Shown here in pieces: positions 37,294-46,452 of a stretch of 64,000 nucleotides of DNA (positions within the stretch are counted from its first letter, which is position 1; every line of letters begins with the position of its first letter). Under the pieces are notes generated by a model, which saw only the letters and a program-made list of their open reading frames with translations, was not told the origin of the DNA and made no database searches. Both the position numbers and the translations under genes were made by a program. This DNA comes from Bog-532 sp963805255 (lineage in GTDB: Bacteria; Actinomycetota; Actinomycetes; Streptosporangiales; Streptosporangiaceae). The DNA lies in contig CAWDTK010000020.1 in assembly GCA_963805255.1 (NCBI GenBank), positions 1-64,000 of the forward strand, read 5' to 3'.

Positions 37294-38259
37294 CTAGCCG
37301 GACGGGGTTACCTCGTACCACAGCCCGCCGTTCAGGTTGAGCCTGTTGCCGTTGGCCTGGCCCGCGGCGGTGTCGCCGACATAGGTGTACAGGGGATGCC
37401 CGTCGTAGGTGGCCTGGACCGGCCCGTCTGACCGGGTGATCGTGCCCAGCCTGCCCGTGACGCCGGGGCCGGCGGTCGCGGCTCCCCGCACCGGCGGCCA
37501 GTATGCGGCGCACGTCCCGTAGCAGGCCGACCTGGTGGCGGTATCGGGGGCGAACCAGTACAGCGTGCGTCCCTTCGCGTCCGTCAGCACCGTCACGCCG
37601 CCAATGCGCGTGGTCTTCAGGCTGCCTCCCGCGGCGGTCGCGGCCGGGCCGTTAGCCACCGCCACCGAAGCGCCGAGCACCGCCAGGGCCGCCACCGACA
37701 CGGCGGCCACCGATGCCGCAACCACCCGGGTGCCCGGCACGCCAGCCCGGAGGCGACCCAGGCCGCGCCCGGCCCCGCCCGGCGCGGCCTGGGTGCCGGA
37801 CGGGCCGCGGCTGCCGGGCGCAGCCGCCAGACCCGCCAGAGCCGCCAGTGCCGCGAAGGCAGCCACCTCGATCACCCCGGCGACGATCCCCGCCGTCGTG
37901 CGGACCTCCTTGAACGCGAACAGGCCGATCCACAAGGTCAGCAGGTAGCCGCCCAGGGTGGCCAGGGCGAACCCGGCGCCGGCCGCCGCGGCGAGCCAGC
38001 CGCCGGTCGCCAGTACCACGACACCGAGGCCGAAGGCCGCGATCACCTGGAGCAGGAACAGCCAGCCGATCGTCGGGATCGACCGGTAGCCGGTCAGGTA
38101 CAGGTCAAGGTGAATCGCGCCCGTCGCGACCAGCAGCCCACCCCCGGCCAGCCGCAGTGCGAACCGTGCCCGTGCGTGCATGGCTGGGCGCCTCTGCTCC
38201 GTCACCTCGTGCTCTTCCGGCAGCCGGCGGTCACCCGGCCGCTCAGTACCCGCCGCCAC
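37294..38259 (-). CDS. membrane protein with C-terminal secreted-repeat domain
   Basis: The 321-residue protein has about four membrane helices in the first 150 residues (RFALRLAGGGLLVATGAIHL ... LLQVIAAFGLGVVVLATGG ...), an Ala/Gly/Arg linker, and another hydrophobic segment at about 185-210. A C-terminal pair of lipoprotein-type repeats follows (PF03640-like: TVLTDAKGRTLYWFAPDT, CYGTCAAYWPPVRG, YDGHPLYTYVGD). Its ATG overlaps the 3' end of the lipoprotein gene by 17 bases, and both share the same repeat domain. Fusion of a DoxX-like or DUF membrane region with this repeat is unusual. Function is unknown, presumably extracytoplasmic redox or metal-related. Confidence 0.8.
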   Translation of the reverse strand: MAAGTERPGDRRLPEEHEVTEQRRPAMHARARFALRLAGGGLLVATGAIHLDLYLTGYRSIPTIGWLFLLQVIAAFGLGVVVLATGGWLAAAAGAGFALATLGGYLLTLWIGLFAFKEVRTTAGIVAGVIEVAAFAALAALAGLAAAPGSRGPSGTQAAPGGAGRGLGRLRAGVPGTRVVAASVAAVSVAALAVLGASVAVANGPAATAAGGSLKTTRIGGVTVLTDAKGRTLYWFAPDTATRSACYGTCAAYWPPVRGAATAGPGVTGRLGTITRSDGPVQATYDGHPLYTYVGDTAAGQANGNRLNLNGGLWYEVTPSG

Positions 38260-38785
38260 CGGAACCCGATGACGGGCTCTGGGCCGGCGCCGCGCCGCCG
38301 GAGGCGGTCACCTCGTGCCACACACCGCCGGACAGGTTGAGCCCGTTGCCCTTCGCCTGGCCCGGTGCGGTGTCACCGACGTAGGTGTAGAGCGGATGCC
38401 CGTCGTAGGCGGCCTGCATCGAGCCGTCCGAGCGCGTGATCGTCGTGAGCGTGCCGGTAACGCCGGGGCCAGCGGTCGCCGGGCCCTTCACCGGCGGCCA
38501 GTATTGGACGCACCCCGCGTTGCAGTTCGACTTGGTCGCCGTATCCGGGACGAATGAGTACAGCGTGAAGCCCTTGGCGCTGGTCAGTACGGTCACGCCA
38601 CCGATGGTGGCGGTCTTCAGGGCCGTCCCGGATGAGCTCGCGCTGGCCGAGGCGGCGGAGGAAGCGCCGGCCGCTGGCGGGCTGCTCGAGCTCTGGGGGG
38701 TCGTCGTCGATGAGCTGCCGCATGCCGCAGCGATAAGCGCCACGGCCACCAGCCCACAGGGAGCCCATATTGTCTTCTTACGCAT
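38243..38785 (-). CDS. lipoprotein with secreted-repeat (COG4315-like) domains
   Basis: The signal peptide with lipobox (VALIAAACGSSS, Cys at about residue 22) marks a lipoprotein attached to the outer face of the membrane. After a Ser/Ala-rich spacer (about 23-55) come two PF03640-like repeats: TVLTSAKGFTLYSFVPDTATKSNC and DGHPLYTYVGDTAPGQAKGNGLN. The 180-residue length is normal for this family. It is upstream of, and overlaps by 17 bases, the membrane-anchored relative, so the two are almost certainly co-transcribed and translationally coupled. No function is established. Confidence 0.88.
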   Translation of the reverse strand: MRKKTIWAPCGLVAVALIAAACGSSSTTTPQSSSSPPAAGASSAASASASSSGTALKTATIGGVTVLTSAKGFTLYSFVPDTATKSNCNAGCVQYWPPVKGPATAGPGVTGTLTTITRSDGSMQAAYDGHPLYTYVGDTAPGQAKGNGLNLSGGVWHEVTASGGAAPAQSPSSGSGGGGY

Positions 38786-38893
38786 TGCCTTCTCCGTTCG
38801 AAGCGGAATTTACGAGATACACGTGGTACGTAAGGGTAAAGCGGATTTGCCTGGCGCGGACCGGAAAATTCTCCGGGCCACGGTCAGGATCGG

Positions 38894-40429
38894 TTATCGG
38901 CCGAGAACGGTCAACGGCGGGAGGGGGCAGTCGCCGGCGGCGGCCGCCTCCTTCGGCTGTGCCGGGACCGGAATGGCCGGCAGGCGGCGCGTTTGCGCGA
39001 CGAGGGTGAGCAGGACCGCGGCGTCGGTCCAGGCCAGGGGCGCCACCGAGGCGGGCTGGCCCGCGGCGGTCACCTGCTCGGGCAGCGCCCCCAGCGACGT
39101 CCGGTGGGCGGCCAGCCAGGACAGCAGTGCGGCGGCCCGGCCGCGGGCGCCAGTGGCGGCGTCGGACAGCGCGAAGAAGGCAGTTTCCGCGGTCCAGGCG
39201 GTCGCCGTGTTGCCTGGCCAGTCGACGCCCGGCCGCACGCCGCCGCCGGGCAGGGTGAGGGTGCGCTCGGCGGCGTTCTCGGCCCGGTCGAGCGCCGGGC
39301 TGCCCGGCCCGAACGGCGGCCCGAGAAACGTGACCGACGCATCCGGCCCGGAGGAGTCATCCGGCAGCCGGTTGAAGCCATAGCAGCCGAACGAAGCCTG
39401 GATGGCCCTGGCCAGCCGCGCGGCGTCGTCCGACCAGCGCTGCGCCGCCTGCGCCCGGCCGAGGGCGTCCGCGATGCCGGCCGCCGCCCGCAGGCCCGTG
39501 AGCAGGGGGGCGGCCGTGCCCAGCGTCACCTGCGTGCCGTGCTCCCAGTAGTCGGTGGCGGCGGCGGGCAGGCCGCCCGGGGTGAGCGACCGCTCGGCCG
39601 CGCCGGCCGCCGCGCTGACCATCGGCCAGAGCGCGCCCAGCTCATGACGCGCCGGGTGGCCGGCCTCGTACCAGGACCAGACCGCCCACGGCACCCAGCC
39701 GACCGTGTCCAGTTCCACCGGGCGGCCGTCGCGGACCGCATCGCCGCTGTCTGGCTGGTACCGCGCCGCCCACGTGCCGTCCCGGCTCTGCTCCTGCTCC
39801 AGGAACGTCAGCACGCGGAAGGCGTCCGCGCCGTGGCCGGTGACCGCGAGCGCCACCGCCACCCAGCTCGAGTCGCGCGGCCACGCGTAGTCCCAGCCGG
39901 GGTACCAGCCCGCGACCACCGCGCCGTCCGGCCGGGTGGACAGGTCCAGGTCCAGCAGCGCACGCTGCGCCATGGACCGCGTCGCCGGATTAGTTCCCGG
40001 AACGGTCCCGGCCGCGAGCCATCCCCGGCCCGCGGCCACGCCGGCGGACGTGCACCCGCTGGCCGGAGCGGACCCGCCGGGCCCGCCCGGCCCACCGGCG
40101 CCCGCGGCTGACGTCCCGGAGCCGGTGCGCAGCGCGCTGCTGTCGCCGTCGTAGCGGACGTCGCGGTGCGCCGGGACGATGATCACGTCCTGCGGCGCGC
40201 ACGGATCGGCCGCGATGCCCTCGGTCAGCAGCGTGGGCGCGCGGGACGTGTGCGTGGCCTCCCGGACCCCGGCCCCGGCGGCGAGAACCGCGGCGAGCAC
40301 GGCCACGGCGGCCGTCAGGCCCACGAGCCTCCTGGCGACGTTCGTGGCGGCCTGCTCCGGTTCGTGTCGTTCGGCGCTGATGAAGCTGAATCCTAGCCGC
40401 CGCGCCGTACCCGGCCCGCCGCCCTGCAC
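38894..40429 (-). CDS. exported GH15-like (six-hairpin) glycosidase
   Basis: Residues about 30-52 form a membrane or signal segment (VARRLVGLTAAVAVLAAVLAAGA), so the protein is exported or anchored. The domain from about 140 onward has GWYPGWDYAWPRDSSWVAVAL, VLTFLEQEQSRDGTWAARYQPD, ELDTVGWVPWAVWSWYEAG and AWTAETAFFALSDA, in the style of glucoamylase/trehalase family 15. The WPRD motif carries a conserved substrate-contact Asp. The linker near 100-135 is Gly/Ala-rich. The likely role is hydrolysis of an alpha-glucan or related sugar outside the cell; the substrate is not determined. Confidence 0.8.
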   Translation of the reverse strand: MQGGGPGTARRLGFSFISAERHEPEQAATNVARRLVGLTAAVAVLAAVLAAGAGVREATHTSRAPTLLTEGIAADPCAPQDVIIVPAHRDVRYDGDSSALRTGSGTSAAGAGGPGGPGGSAPASGCTSAGVAAGRGWLAAGTVPGTNPATRSMAQRALLDLDLSTRPDGAVVAGWYPGWDYAWPRDSSWVAVALAVTGHGADAFRVLTFLEQEQSRDGTWAARYQPDSGDAVRDGRPVELDTVGWVPWAVWSWYEAGHPARHELGALWPMVSAAAGAAERSLTPGGLPAAATDYWEHGTQVTLGTAAPLLTGLRAAAGIADALGRAQAAQRWSDDAARLARAIQASFGCYGFNRLPDDSSGPDASVTFLGPPFGPGSPALDRAENAAERTLTLPGGGVRPGVDWPGNTATAWTAETAFFALSDAATGARGRAAALLSWLAAHRTSLGALPEQVTAAGQPASVAPLAWTDAAVLLTLVAQTRRLPAIPVPAQPKEAAAAGDCPLPPLTVLGR

Positions 40430-40519
40430 CCGGCCGCCAGCCGCACGCGGTTCCCCCGCCGCCGCCCACGCGTTCAGCGCGGTGCCTTGACGGAGGAGGC
40501 AGGCAGGTATCTGCTGTGC

Positions 40520-40531
40520 TAGGAACCTAGA
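40520..40531. promoter_or_regulatory. short palindrome before the YtrA-type gene
   Basis: CTAGGAACCTAG (40520-40531) has 5-bp arms around AA. It sits directly upstream of the regulator's start region, a usual place for autoregulation by YtrA-type proteins. It is weak evidence on its own. Confidence 0.3.
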
Positions 40532-40548
40532 TGAATAGAGGCTTCGCC

Positions 40549-40947
40549 GTGATTGAGTTCCACCTTGACTCCCGTTCGGGTGTGGCGCCGTACACGCAGC
40601 TGATCCATCAGGTGCGGCACGCGCTGCGGCTGGGCCTGCTGCGCCAGGGGGATCAGCTCCCCACGGTCAAGGAGGCGGCCGCAGGGCTGGCGATCAACCC
40701 CAACACCGTGCTCAAGGCGTACCGGGAGCTGGAGTACCAGGACTTGGTGGCCGCGCGCCCGGGGGTGGGGACGTTCGTGACCGGGACCCTCAGTGGCACG
40801 TCACTGGCCGCGCACGAGCCGCTGCGCCGGGAACTGCGGCGCTGGCTCGTCAAGGCGCGCCTGGCCGGACTGGACGAGGAGAGCATCGAGGCTCTCTTCC
40901 TGAGCACCTTCCGGTCCGCTACCGAGGAGCACCTAGGACGGCACTGA
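40549..40947 (+). CDS. GntR-family regulator, YtrA subfamily
   Basis: The winged helix (VIEFHLDSRSGVAPYTQLIHQVRHALRLGLLRQGDQLPTVKEAA then INPNTVLKAYRELE) is standard YtrA type, with a short C-terminal dimer region (about residues 80-130). I prefer GTG 40549, with AGAGG 7 bases upstream and the family start IEFHLD, over ATG 40531. The last residues (EEHLGRH) and the TGA at 40945-40947 are supplied by the left end of the IS1182-type element, so the native C-terminus is lost. Family operons encode ABC transporters downstream, and none remains here. Confidence 0.85.
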   Translation: MIEFHLDSRSGVAPYTQLIHQVRHALRLGLLRQGDQLPTVKEAAAGLAINPNTVLKAYRELEYQDLVAARPGVGTFVTGTLSGTSLAAHEPLRRELRRWLVKARLAGLDEESIEALFLSTFRSATEEHLGRH

Positions 40948-41014
40948 ATAACTCGCGAACCCTGATGGGCGTGTTTTGCCGGCATCGTGTTCGATTCCCT
41001 GGGAGAATCGTGCC

Positions 41015-41211
41015 ATGCAGGGGATGACGCGACCGGACCGGGACTTGTGGGACGCGGGCGAGGTCACCGGGCACTTGGTGCCGCCGGGCAGCGTGTTCGC
41101 GTTCCTGGCCGAGCACCGCACCGAGCTGTTCCCCGACAGCTTCACCGCGGACTTGTTCCCGTCGCGGACCGGGCGCCCGTCGCTGCCGGCGGACCTGGTC
41201 GGGTCGGTGCT
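41015..41211 (+). pseudogene. IS1182 transposase, 5' portion
   Basis: From ATG 41015 (GGGAGAA upstream) the frame encodes MTRPDRDLWDAGEVTG, FAFLAEHRTELFPDSF and GRPSLPADLVGSVL, the conserved N-terminal region of IS1182 transposases. It then meets the IS5-type element after GGTGCTA. Restoring the target gives GTG CTA GTG CTC AAG, reading VLVLK into the 3' portion at 43661. Confidence 0.85.
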
Positions 41212-41212
41212 A

Positions 41213-42179
41213 GGGCGTGTCCCGTGGATCATGGGACGGGGTCGCGTAGCCAGATGCTGATCGAGGCGACGTCGATGGTGCCTTGGTAGATGCGCTCGCG
41301 CTTGTCGTAGCGGGTGGCCACGGCGCGGAACTGCTTGAGCTTGCTGAAGCAGCGTTCGACGGTGTTGCGCTTCTTGTACCACCCGTCGTCGAAGACCGGC
41401 GGCCGGCCGCCGGAGCGGCCACGGTTGCGGCGGTGGGCTTTCTGGTCTTCCTTGACGGGGATAACCGCCTTGATGCGGTGCTGCCGCAGGTAGGCGCGGT
41501 TGCCGGCGGAGGAGTAGGCCTTGTCCGCCATCGCGCGGCCGGGCCGGCTGCGGGGCCTGCCCAGGCCGCGCCGCTGGATGCGGACCGCGTCCATCAGCGG
41601 GATGAACCGGGGGGAGTCGCCGTGCTGGCCGGGGCTTGTCAGCCGGGCGACGGGGCGGCAGCGCAGGTCAGCGGCCAGGTGGATCTTGGTGGTCAGCCCG
41701 CCGCGGGAGCGGCCGATCGCTTCCCGGCCAGATTTCTTGTCATTCGCTGGAGCCCCCTGTGCGGTCATCAGCAGCCGGTGCATGGCGGGCCCCGGCCGCG
41801 TGCTGATGGGCCCGGGTGACCGTCGAGTCGGCGCTGACCGTCCAGTCCTTGCCCTCGGCCTCATCACACCCGGCCCGCAGCCCGTCCAGGGCCTTTTCCC
41901 AGGTTCCATCCAGTGACCAGCGGCGATGCCGGTTATAGATGGTCTTCCAGTTCCCGAAGCCCTCCGGCAGGTCCCGCCACGGGCAGCCCGCCCGGGCACG
42001 GAAGAAGATCCCGTTGATCACCGTCCGGTGATCGGCCCACCGGCCGCCCTGCCGGGGATCGGCGGGCAAGAACGCCCGCAGCCGCTCCCACTCCTCATCA
42101 GTCAGGTCATGGCGTTTCAGTCGCTCAAGCACCTTACTGATCTACAGCATCAGGCCTCGAAGATCCACGGGACACGCCC
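41213..42179 (-). mobile_element. IS5-family (IS427-like) insertion sequence
   Basis: The element is bounded by perfect inverted repeats beginning GGGCGTGTCCCGTGGATC and flanked by TA on both sides (41211-41212 and 42180-42181), the usual IS427-group TA duplication. It is 967 bp long and carries a two-frame transposase on the minus strand. It lies inside the left CTAG target duplication of the IS701-type element. Confidence 0.9.
41229..42132 (-). CDS. IS5/IS427-type transposase in two frames
   Basis: The first frame (42132 down to 41740, start MLERLKRHDLTDEEWERLR) has the N-terminal domain and the first DDE Asp in VSADSTVTRAHQHAAG. The second frame, ending at 41229, begins effectively near NDKKSGREAIGRSRGGLTTK and holds the second Asp (MADKAYSS) and Glu (RNTVERCFSKLK) with the conserved YDKRERIYQGTI tail. 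The overlap around 41740-41770 is where a programmed -1 frameshift normally joins the two products in this group. Both frames look intact, so the element may be active. Confidence 0.88.
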
Positions 42180-42182
42180 TAG

Positions 42183-43657
42183 TAGTACTTTGTTAGGTCG
42201 GAGTGAGGGCGGCGGCGAGCCGGTCGAGTGTGACGGGCTGCCGGCACAGGGGGCAGGCGCCGAGGATGAGGGCCAGGACGATCTGCAGTTCTCGCAGGGC
42301 CTGGTAGAGGGTCATCCCGGCGCAGCCACTTTTGGGTCGGTGCGGATCATGGTGATGAAGGCCTGGGCGAGGATGGCGAGGGTGACGTGGCGGTGCCAGC
42401 CGGTGAATGAGCGGCCCTCGAAGTGGTCCGGGCCCAGGCCGGTCTTCAGTTCGCGGTAGTCGTGCTCGATCCGCCAGCGGATCTTGGCCAGCCGGGCCAG
42501 CTCGGTGATGGGGGTGTCCTCCGGCAGGGTGGACAGCCAGTAATCGGTGGGCTCGTCGGCTTCGGGCGGCCATTCGGCCAGCAGCCAGCACGCCGGGAGG
42601 CTGCCGTCGCGGCTGCGGGGGATGTCCCGGTTGGCGGGGCGGACCCGGATCGCCACAAACCAGCTGGTCATGGCGGCGTCAGGGTTGCCGTTGGTGGCCT
42701 TGGTGCCCTGCCGCCAGGTCACCGGCCGGACCTGGTCCGCGCTGGCGATCGCGAGCTGGCGCAGGGTTGCCGGCGGGCGCGGGTAGGCGGGCCTGGGCGG
42801 GCGGCCGGGCCCGCCGCCCAGGGTCCGCGTCACCGGCTGCGCGTCGCCGGCGTAGCCGCTGGTGGTGCCCTTGACCGCGACCGCGTACCGCCAGCCCCGG
42901 GCATCCAGTTCCACCCGGAAGGTGGTGTTGTCCCCGTAGCCCGCATCGGTCACCACGACCGGCCGGGCGCCGCCGGCGGCGGTGATCTCCTCCAGCACGC
43001 CCCACCCGCCCGGCCCGGTCATCTCCTGGAGCATCTCCAGCGCCAGCCGCCACTTCTCGCGGTGCCGGATGCCGTCCGGGATGCGGGCCCGCGCACGGCG
43101 GCGCCGGGCCCGGGCCGCCGCCACCGGATCGGCCAGCGCCGTGTCGTCCCAGCTCTGCGGGCAGAACAGCCGCCAATCCGCCGCGGACGACGCGTGCTCG
43201 TTCACCAGGTGCACGCTGACGGCGATCTGGCAGTTGGCGACCTTGCCCAGCGTGCCGGAATACTGCCGGGCCACGCACGGCGAGGCCGCGCCGTCCTTGG
43301 GAAACCCGGTGTCATCGACCACCAGCGCCTCCACCGGCTGACTGGACGCGAACCACCGCGCCACATTCCGCCGCACCGCCACATAATCCAAGGTCGAGGA
43401 CGTGATGAACTGTTGCAGCCGCTGATGATCTGTGCCCAGCCGCGCCGCCATCGGCTGCATCGACTTGCGCTGCCCGTCCGTCAGCAGCCCGCGCACATAC
43501 AACTCACCCTTGGCGCGCTGATCCTTCCGCGGCAGCCCGCCGAGCATCTCCGCGGTGAAGTCCAGCAGCTGCGGCCGGACCTCCGCGATCTCCTGAGGGG
43601 TCATGCCGGTATAACACCGCAGAACCCGCCAGTCATACCAGACCTAACAAAGTACTA
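42183..43657 (-). mobile_element. IS701-family insertion sequence
   Basis: The ends are perfect inverted repeats starting TAGTACTTTGTTAGGTC. On the right the element is followed by CTAG (43658-43661). On the left the CTAG duplication is split by the IS5-type element (CTA at 41210-41212, TAG at 42180-42182). Four-base YTAR target duplications are known for IS701-family elements, in agreement. The 1475-bp element encodes one transposase on the minus strand. Confidence 0.9.
42193..43604 (-). CDS. IS701-family transposase, C-terminus shifted
   Basis: The 430-residue frame from ATG 43604 has VEALVVDDTGFPKDG (first Asp), VVTDAGYGDNTTFR (second Asp) and IRWRIEHDYRELKTGLGPDHFEGR (Glu), as in IS701 transposases. 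It stops at 42312 after MIRTDPKVAAPG. A shift by one base after MIRTDPK gives SGCAGMTLYQALRELQIVLA...CPLCRQPV, ending at 42193, which is the C-terminus usually seen in Streptomyces relatives. The last ~40 residues are thus displaced by a frameshift near 42325, which could be damage or a sequencing error. Confidence 0.85.
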
Positions 43658-43660
43658 CTA

Positions 43661-45219
43661 GTGCTCAAGGAGCTGTATGACCTGTCGGACACCCAGACCG
43701 CGGACGCGCTGAAGTTCGACATCCGGTGGAAGGTGGCCTGCGGCCGGTCGCTGCTGCAGATGAGCTTCGACCCGTCGGCGCTGGTGTACTGGCGCAAGCG
43801 CATCGCGAAGTCGAAGCGCCCGGACCGGGTGTTCGACGCGATGGCGGCGGTGATCGCGGAGACGGGGCTGCTGCGGGCCGGCGGAAGCGGTGCGTGGACT
43901 CGACGGTTTTCGACGACGCGGTGGCCACGATGGATACTGTGTGCCAGCTGATGGCCGCGATGCGGAAAGTGGCGCGGGTGGTGCCCGGTGCCGCCGCGGT
44001 GATCGTCGGCGTGTGCCAGCTGGACTACTCCAGGCCGGGCAAGCCTGACATCGACTGGGACGACCCGGCTGCCAAGGAGCAGCTGGTATCGGATCTGGTG
44101 AATGACGCGCTGGCGGTGCTGGCGGAGCTCACCGGGGAGGGCGCGCCGGAGCGGGACGCCGCCGCGGCGGACGCGCTGGGCCTGCTGGCGCTGGTGGCGG
44201 GGCAGGACGTGGAGCCGGCTGGGGGGTCGGACGGGACGGACGGGCGGTGGCGGATCGCCCGGAAGGTCGCCCCGGACCGGGTGATCTCGACGGTGGACCG
44301 CGAGGCCCGGCACACCCGCAAGTGCAAGTCCAAGCGGCGCGACGGGTTCCGGGGGCATGTGGCCGCCGAGCCGGAGTCTGGGCTGATCACCGACTGCGAG
44401 ATGACGATGGCCGCCGGGCCGGGCAGCACGGACGCGGAGAACGGCGTCAAGATGGCCTGCCGCGACCGGTTTCATGGTGACAGTGCGAGCGCCGGTGACG
44501 GCGGGGATGACGCTGCCAGCGCCGGGCAGGGCGCGGATGCCGGCCCTGCGGCGGCGCAGCCGGGGCCGGGCACGGCCGCCGGGCCGGAGCCTGAAGCGCA
44601 TCCGGAACCGGGACCTGAGCCTCAGCCGGAACCGGAGCGGGAGGGCACGGGTGAGCAAGGCCGGGCGGATGACCTGGAGGTTTACGGCGATTCCGCCTAC
44701 GGCAGCGGGGAGGCCCGCGCCGCCTACCGCGACGCCGGGCATGACACCGTCATCAAGCCGAAGCCGCTGCGGCCGGCCGTGCCCGGCGGGTTCACCCTCG
44801 ACGACTTCACCATCAGCGAGGACGACGGCACGGTCACCTGCCCGGCCGGGATCACCCGGCCGATGAGCCCCGCCCGGACCGTGACCTTCGGCGCCGCGTG
44901 CGCGGGCTGCCCGCTGCGCGAGCGGTGCACCACCGCCAGGGATGGCCGCTCCATGACCATCCACCCGCACGAGGGCCTGCTGCGCGCCGCCCGCGCCCAG
45001 TCCCGGACGGCGGAATTCAGGCAGGCCTACCCCACCCGGTCAATGATCGAGCGGGTCATCGCCTGGACCGCCACCCAGAACGGCCGCCGGGTCAAGCTCC
45101 GCTACATCGGCACCGCCAAAAACGACGCCTGGCTGCACAACCGGTGCGCCGCACTCAACCTGCGCACCCTGCTGCGGCACGGCCTGACCCGCTCCGGCGG
45201 GGCGTGGGTGCTGACCTGA
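43661..45219 (+). pseudogene. IS1182 transposase, 3' portion with a frameshift
   Basis: The frame from 43661 reads LKELYDLSDTQTADALKFD and YWRKRIAKSKRPDRVF to about 43880. It then needs a one-base shift (at GGCCGGCGG) into the frame RKRCVDSTVFDDAVATMDT that continues to the stop at 45219. The DDE residues (VDSTVFDD, LEVYGDSAYG, MIERVIAW) are visible. A low-complexity insert with PEPEAHPEPGPEPQPEPE lies between the second and third motifs at about 44500-44660. The gene is therefore broken three ways: two insertions and one frameshift. Confidence 0.8.
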
Positions 45220-45476
45220 CCAGCCAGCACACCCCGGCCCGCCCTGGCGGCAGCCCCTGCGGCCCCCTCCGCGGTTTCTGCTGCCGCGCCGCAGCCGCCC
45301 GGCCCGCCGCGCGGCGGGCCAGCGGAAGGTTGCGGGCACCGGAGCCCGGCCAGCCGGCCACCAGGCCGTCCGCCCGATCCGGGTTGTTCAGTGGCGTCCT
45401 AGCATGACGCCTTCTGCCCGGCGGCCCATCCCAGGACACGGTCGCCGAACTACTACAGCGCTTCTACACTGGCCGG

Positions 45477-46387
45477 GTGGTTAACGATCGCCGTCTCCGT
45501 ACCCGTGGCACGACCCCGGGCGCGCTCCGCGTCCCAGAGATCACCGGCTACTTCTGGGTGATCAAGGCCCTGTCCACGGCCATGGGCGAATCGGCATCGG
45601 ACTACCTCGTGCACGTCATGAATCCCGTGGTCGCCGTCGGCCTGGGCTTCGTGTTCTTCGCCGGTGCCCTGATTCTGCAGTTCTCCGTGCGCCGCTATAT
45701 CGCGTGGACGTACTGGCTGGCCGTGGTCATGGTCGGGGTGTTCGGCACGATGGCCGCGGACGTGCTGCACGTCGGCTTCGGCGTCCCGTACATCGCCTCC
45801 AGCATCCTGTACGCCGTGGTGCTGGCGGCCGTCTTCATCGTCTGGGGCCGGACCGAGAAGACCCTGTCCATCCACAGCATCGACACCCCGCGCCGCGAGA
45901 TCTTCTACTGGCTGGCCGTCGTCGCGACGTTCGCGATGGGCACGGCGGCCGGCGATCTCACCGCGGTCACCTTCCACCTGGGTTATCTGGCCTCCGGTGT
46001 CCTGTTCGCCGCGGTGATCGCCATCCGGCCACCGGCTTCCGGCTGCTGCGCTGGAACGCCGTCTTCTCGTTCTGGTTCGCCTACGTGGCAACCCGGCCGC
46101 TCGGCGCCTCGTTGGCTGACTGGCTGGGCAAGCCGCACAGTGCTGGCGGCCTCGGCCTGGGCGACGGCCCCGTGGCCCTGGTGCTGACGATCGCTATCTT
46201 CTGCCTGGTCGCCTTCCTCGCCGTGACCCACCGCGACGTACAGGGCACGACCGTCCCGGGCGCCCACGGGCGCGGCACGCGGCCCGCCGCCGGCCACCGG
46301 CGAGATCCAGCGCCCGGCCATCGCCCGCAACCTGCTCAGGGGACACGTCAAACCGGGCGGGATCGGGGAGCAGGAATCGGGCAATAA
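45477..46387 (+). CDS. COG4705-like multi-pass membrane protein with a frameshift
   Basis: GTG 45477 starts VNDRRLRTRGTTPGALRVPEITGYFWVIKALSTAMGES. Several membrane helices follow with FGTMAADVLHVGFGVPYIAS and AVVATFAMGTAAGDLTA, typical of the family of predicted membrane-anchored regulatory or symporter-like proteins. Around 46025-46035 the reading must shift one base to continue as TGFRLLRWNAVFSFWFAYVATRPLGASLADWLG and PVALVLTIAIFCLVAF, ending at 46387. The intact product would be about 300 residues with eight or nine helices. The function is not established. The frameshift may be a sequencing error. Confidence 0.6.
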
Positions 46388-46452
46388 GGATCAGCAAATG
46401 CGGATCGGGGGCATAACCATCGCATGAACGGTGACGCCGGCAGAGCCCGCAC

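Larger units (their letters stand above)
40937..45398. mobile_element. IS1182-family element interrupted by two other insertion sequences
   Basis: The left end reads GACGGCACTGAATAAC after CTAG at 40933-40936. The right end is the inverse of GACGCCACTGAACAAC followed by CTAG at 45399-45402, so 14 of 16 terminal bases match and both flanks are CTAG. The transposase gene inside is split at 41211/43661 by an IS701-type and an IS5-type element (967 bp and 1475 bp). Without these the element is about 2.0 kb, a normal IS1182 length. It interrupts sequence just downstream of the YtrA-type regulator gene. Confidence 0.85.
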
